Origin: Trichormus sp. M33_DOE_039
GTDB taxonomy: Bacteria; Cyanobacteriota; Cyanobacteriia; Cyanobacteriales; Nostocaceae
Assembly: GCA_015296085.1 (NCBI GenBank)
Contig: DVDT01000094.1
Span: 1-64,000, forward strand
Length of the DNA stretch: 64,000 bases
Reading direction: 5' to 3'
Below the pieces are notes generated by a model. It saw only the letters and a list, made by a program, of their open reading frames with translations, searched no databases and had not been told where the DNA came from. Of the stretch, positions 63,442 through 64,000 are shown piece after piece; positions within the stretch are counted from its first letter, which is position 1; each line of letters begins with the position of its first letter. The translations under genes and the position numbers were made by a program.

Positions 63442-64000
63442 ATGCCAAAACAAATTATCATCGCGGAGCAGCATCAAATTGCTGCCGTGTTTTCCGAAGA
63501 TCAAATACAAGAGTTAGTTGTAGCCACAGGGCATCATCAAATCGGTGATATCTACTTAGGTGTAGTAGAAAACGTTTTACCTGGCATTGACGCGGCTTTT
63601 GTCAATATCGGCGATCCAGAACGTAATGGTTTTATTCATGTAACGGATTTAGGCCCACTGAGGCTAAAGCGCACAGCAGCAGCAATTACAGAATTATTAG
63701 CACCACAACAAAAAGTGTTGGTGCAGGTAATGAAAGAGCCGACAGGCACAAAAGGCCCAAGGCTCACCGGTAATATCACTCTGCCCGGCCGCTATGTAGT
63801 ATTGATGCCCTATGGCAGAGGTGTCAATTTATCACGGCGAATTAAAAGTGAAAATGAACGTAACCGTTTACGAGCATTAGCAATTTTAATCAAACCCGCA
63901 GGTATGGGTCTACTGGTGCGGACAGAAGCAGAAGGTAAACCCGAAGAAGCAATTATCGAAGATTTGGAAGTGCTGCAAAAGCAGTGGGAAGCGATTCAAC
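63442..64000 (+). CDS. rne: Ribonuclease E/G, N-terminal part (runs off the window)
   Basis: 186 codons are present; the gene continues beyond 64000. It begins MPKQIIIAEQHQIAAVFSED and contains the S1 domain (GDIYLGVVENVLPGIDAAFVNIG, about 33-55; GFIHVTDLG, about 62-70) and the start of the sensor/RNase H region (GPRLTGNITLPGRYVVLMP). RNase E/G makes the endonucleolytic cuts in mRNA decay and rRNA processing. The start is fixed by GAGGA 7 nt upstream. Cyanobacterial enzymes carry a noncatalytic C-terminal part, not visible here. Confidence 0.93.
   Translation, partial: MPKQIIIAEQHQIAAVFSEDQIQELVVATGHHQIGDIYLGVVENVLPGIDAAFVNIGDPERNGFIHVTDLGPLRLKRTAAAITELLAPQQKVLVQVMKEPTGTKGPRLTGNITLPGRYVVLMPYGRGVNLSRRIKSENERNRLRALAILIKPAGMGLLVRTEAEGKPEEAIIEDLEVLQKQWEAIQ

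Noticed and set aside
1-64000. CRISPR array, tRNA or rRNA genes, prophage, intact IS
   Set aside because: Direct repeats found are short tandem or dispersed palindromic types without regular unique spacers; no tRNA-like cloverleaf, rRNA segment, phage structural gene or transposase was recognised by reading. A covariance-model search was not possible.

Overview
The window is chromosomal DNA from a filamentous, probably heterocyst-forming cyanobacterium of the Anabaena/Nostoc/Trichormus group. Support for this: genes for photosystem I PsaE, photosystem II Psb28, the NDH-1 subunit NdhO, Ycf35, a fibrillin-type PAP protein and the cyanobacterial bifunctional FBP/SBPase; very frequent GCGATCGC (HIP1) octamers; and heptamer-type short tandem repeats between genes. 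From memory, the order glpX-hemA ... natA/natC ... pgi matches Anabaena sp. PCC 7120 closely; no alignment was run.

Layout. 0.3-7 kb: a ferredoxin-Ycf35-DUF2997 operon, a CPBP protease, a pentapeptide protein translationally coupled to a DICT/HD regulator, and a B12-binding radical SAM protein. 7.5-18.2 kb: small cyanobacterial families, an ABC ATPase, an OmpR-type regulator, a monothiol glutaredoxin/BolA pair, a subtilisin-like protease, PlsC, TadA and GrxC. 18.6-28.2 kb: FBP/SBPase, HemA, Uma2, COP23 and ArsR-DUF2087 proteins, two subunits of an amino-acid ABC transporter, a RelE-type toxin-antitoxin pair and Pgi. 28.4-30.4 kb: an AT-rich accessory stretch with a tandem Nif11 protein and decayed fragments. 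30.4-45.4 kb: housekeeping and photosynthetic genes (mdh, ndhO, mutM, psaE, mraY, moaB/mog, psb28, dtd, a His-rich CobW GTPase, cysS, tldD/tldE). 45.4-53 kb: an accessory island with a dead VapBC-like locus, nested repeats, a 1195-residue CHAT-STAND-TPR protein, then coaD. 53-64 kb: lgt, cobM, rlmN, clpS, an LL-DAP aminotransferase, a STAS protein, a fused radical SAM/DUF2344 protein and the start of RNase E.

How genes fit together. Central carbon metabolism (FBP/SBPase, Pgi, Mdh), tetrapyrrole and corrin synthesis (HemA, CobM), envelope biogenesis (MraY, Lgt, PlsC), translation quality (CysS, TadA, Dtd, RlmN) and Fe-S/redox handling (GrxC, monothiol Grx plus BolA, ferredoxin) are interleaved in mostly single-gene or two-gene units.

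Most notable: (1) a nonautonomous mobile element family with about 18-bp terminal inverted repeats, present twice with perfect 7-bp target duplications and both times inserted in the loop of another palindromic repeat; (2) the CHAT-STAND-TPR protein, a candidate caspase-like immune or cell-death switch, whose sensor repeats are near-identical 120-bp DNA units and whose linker is encoded by a palindromic repeat; (3) a structured leader in front of rne; (4) repeat DNA that has invaded coding sequence in several genes. No tRNA, rRNA, CRISPR array, prophage or intact transposase was seen.
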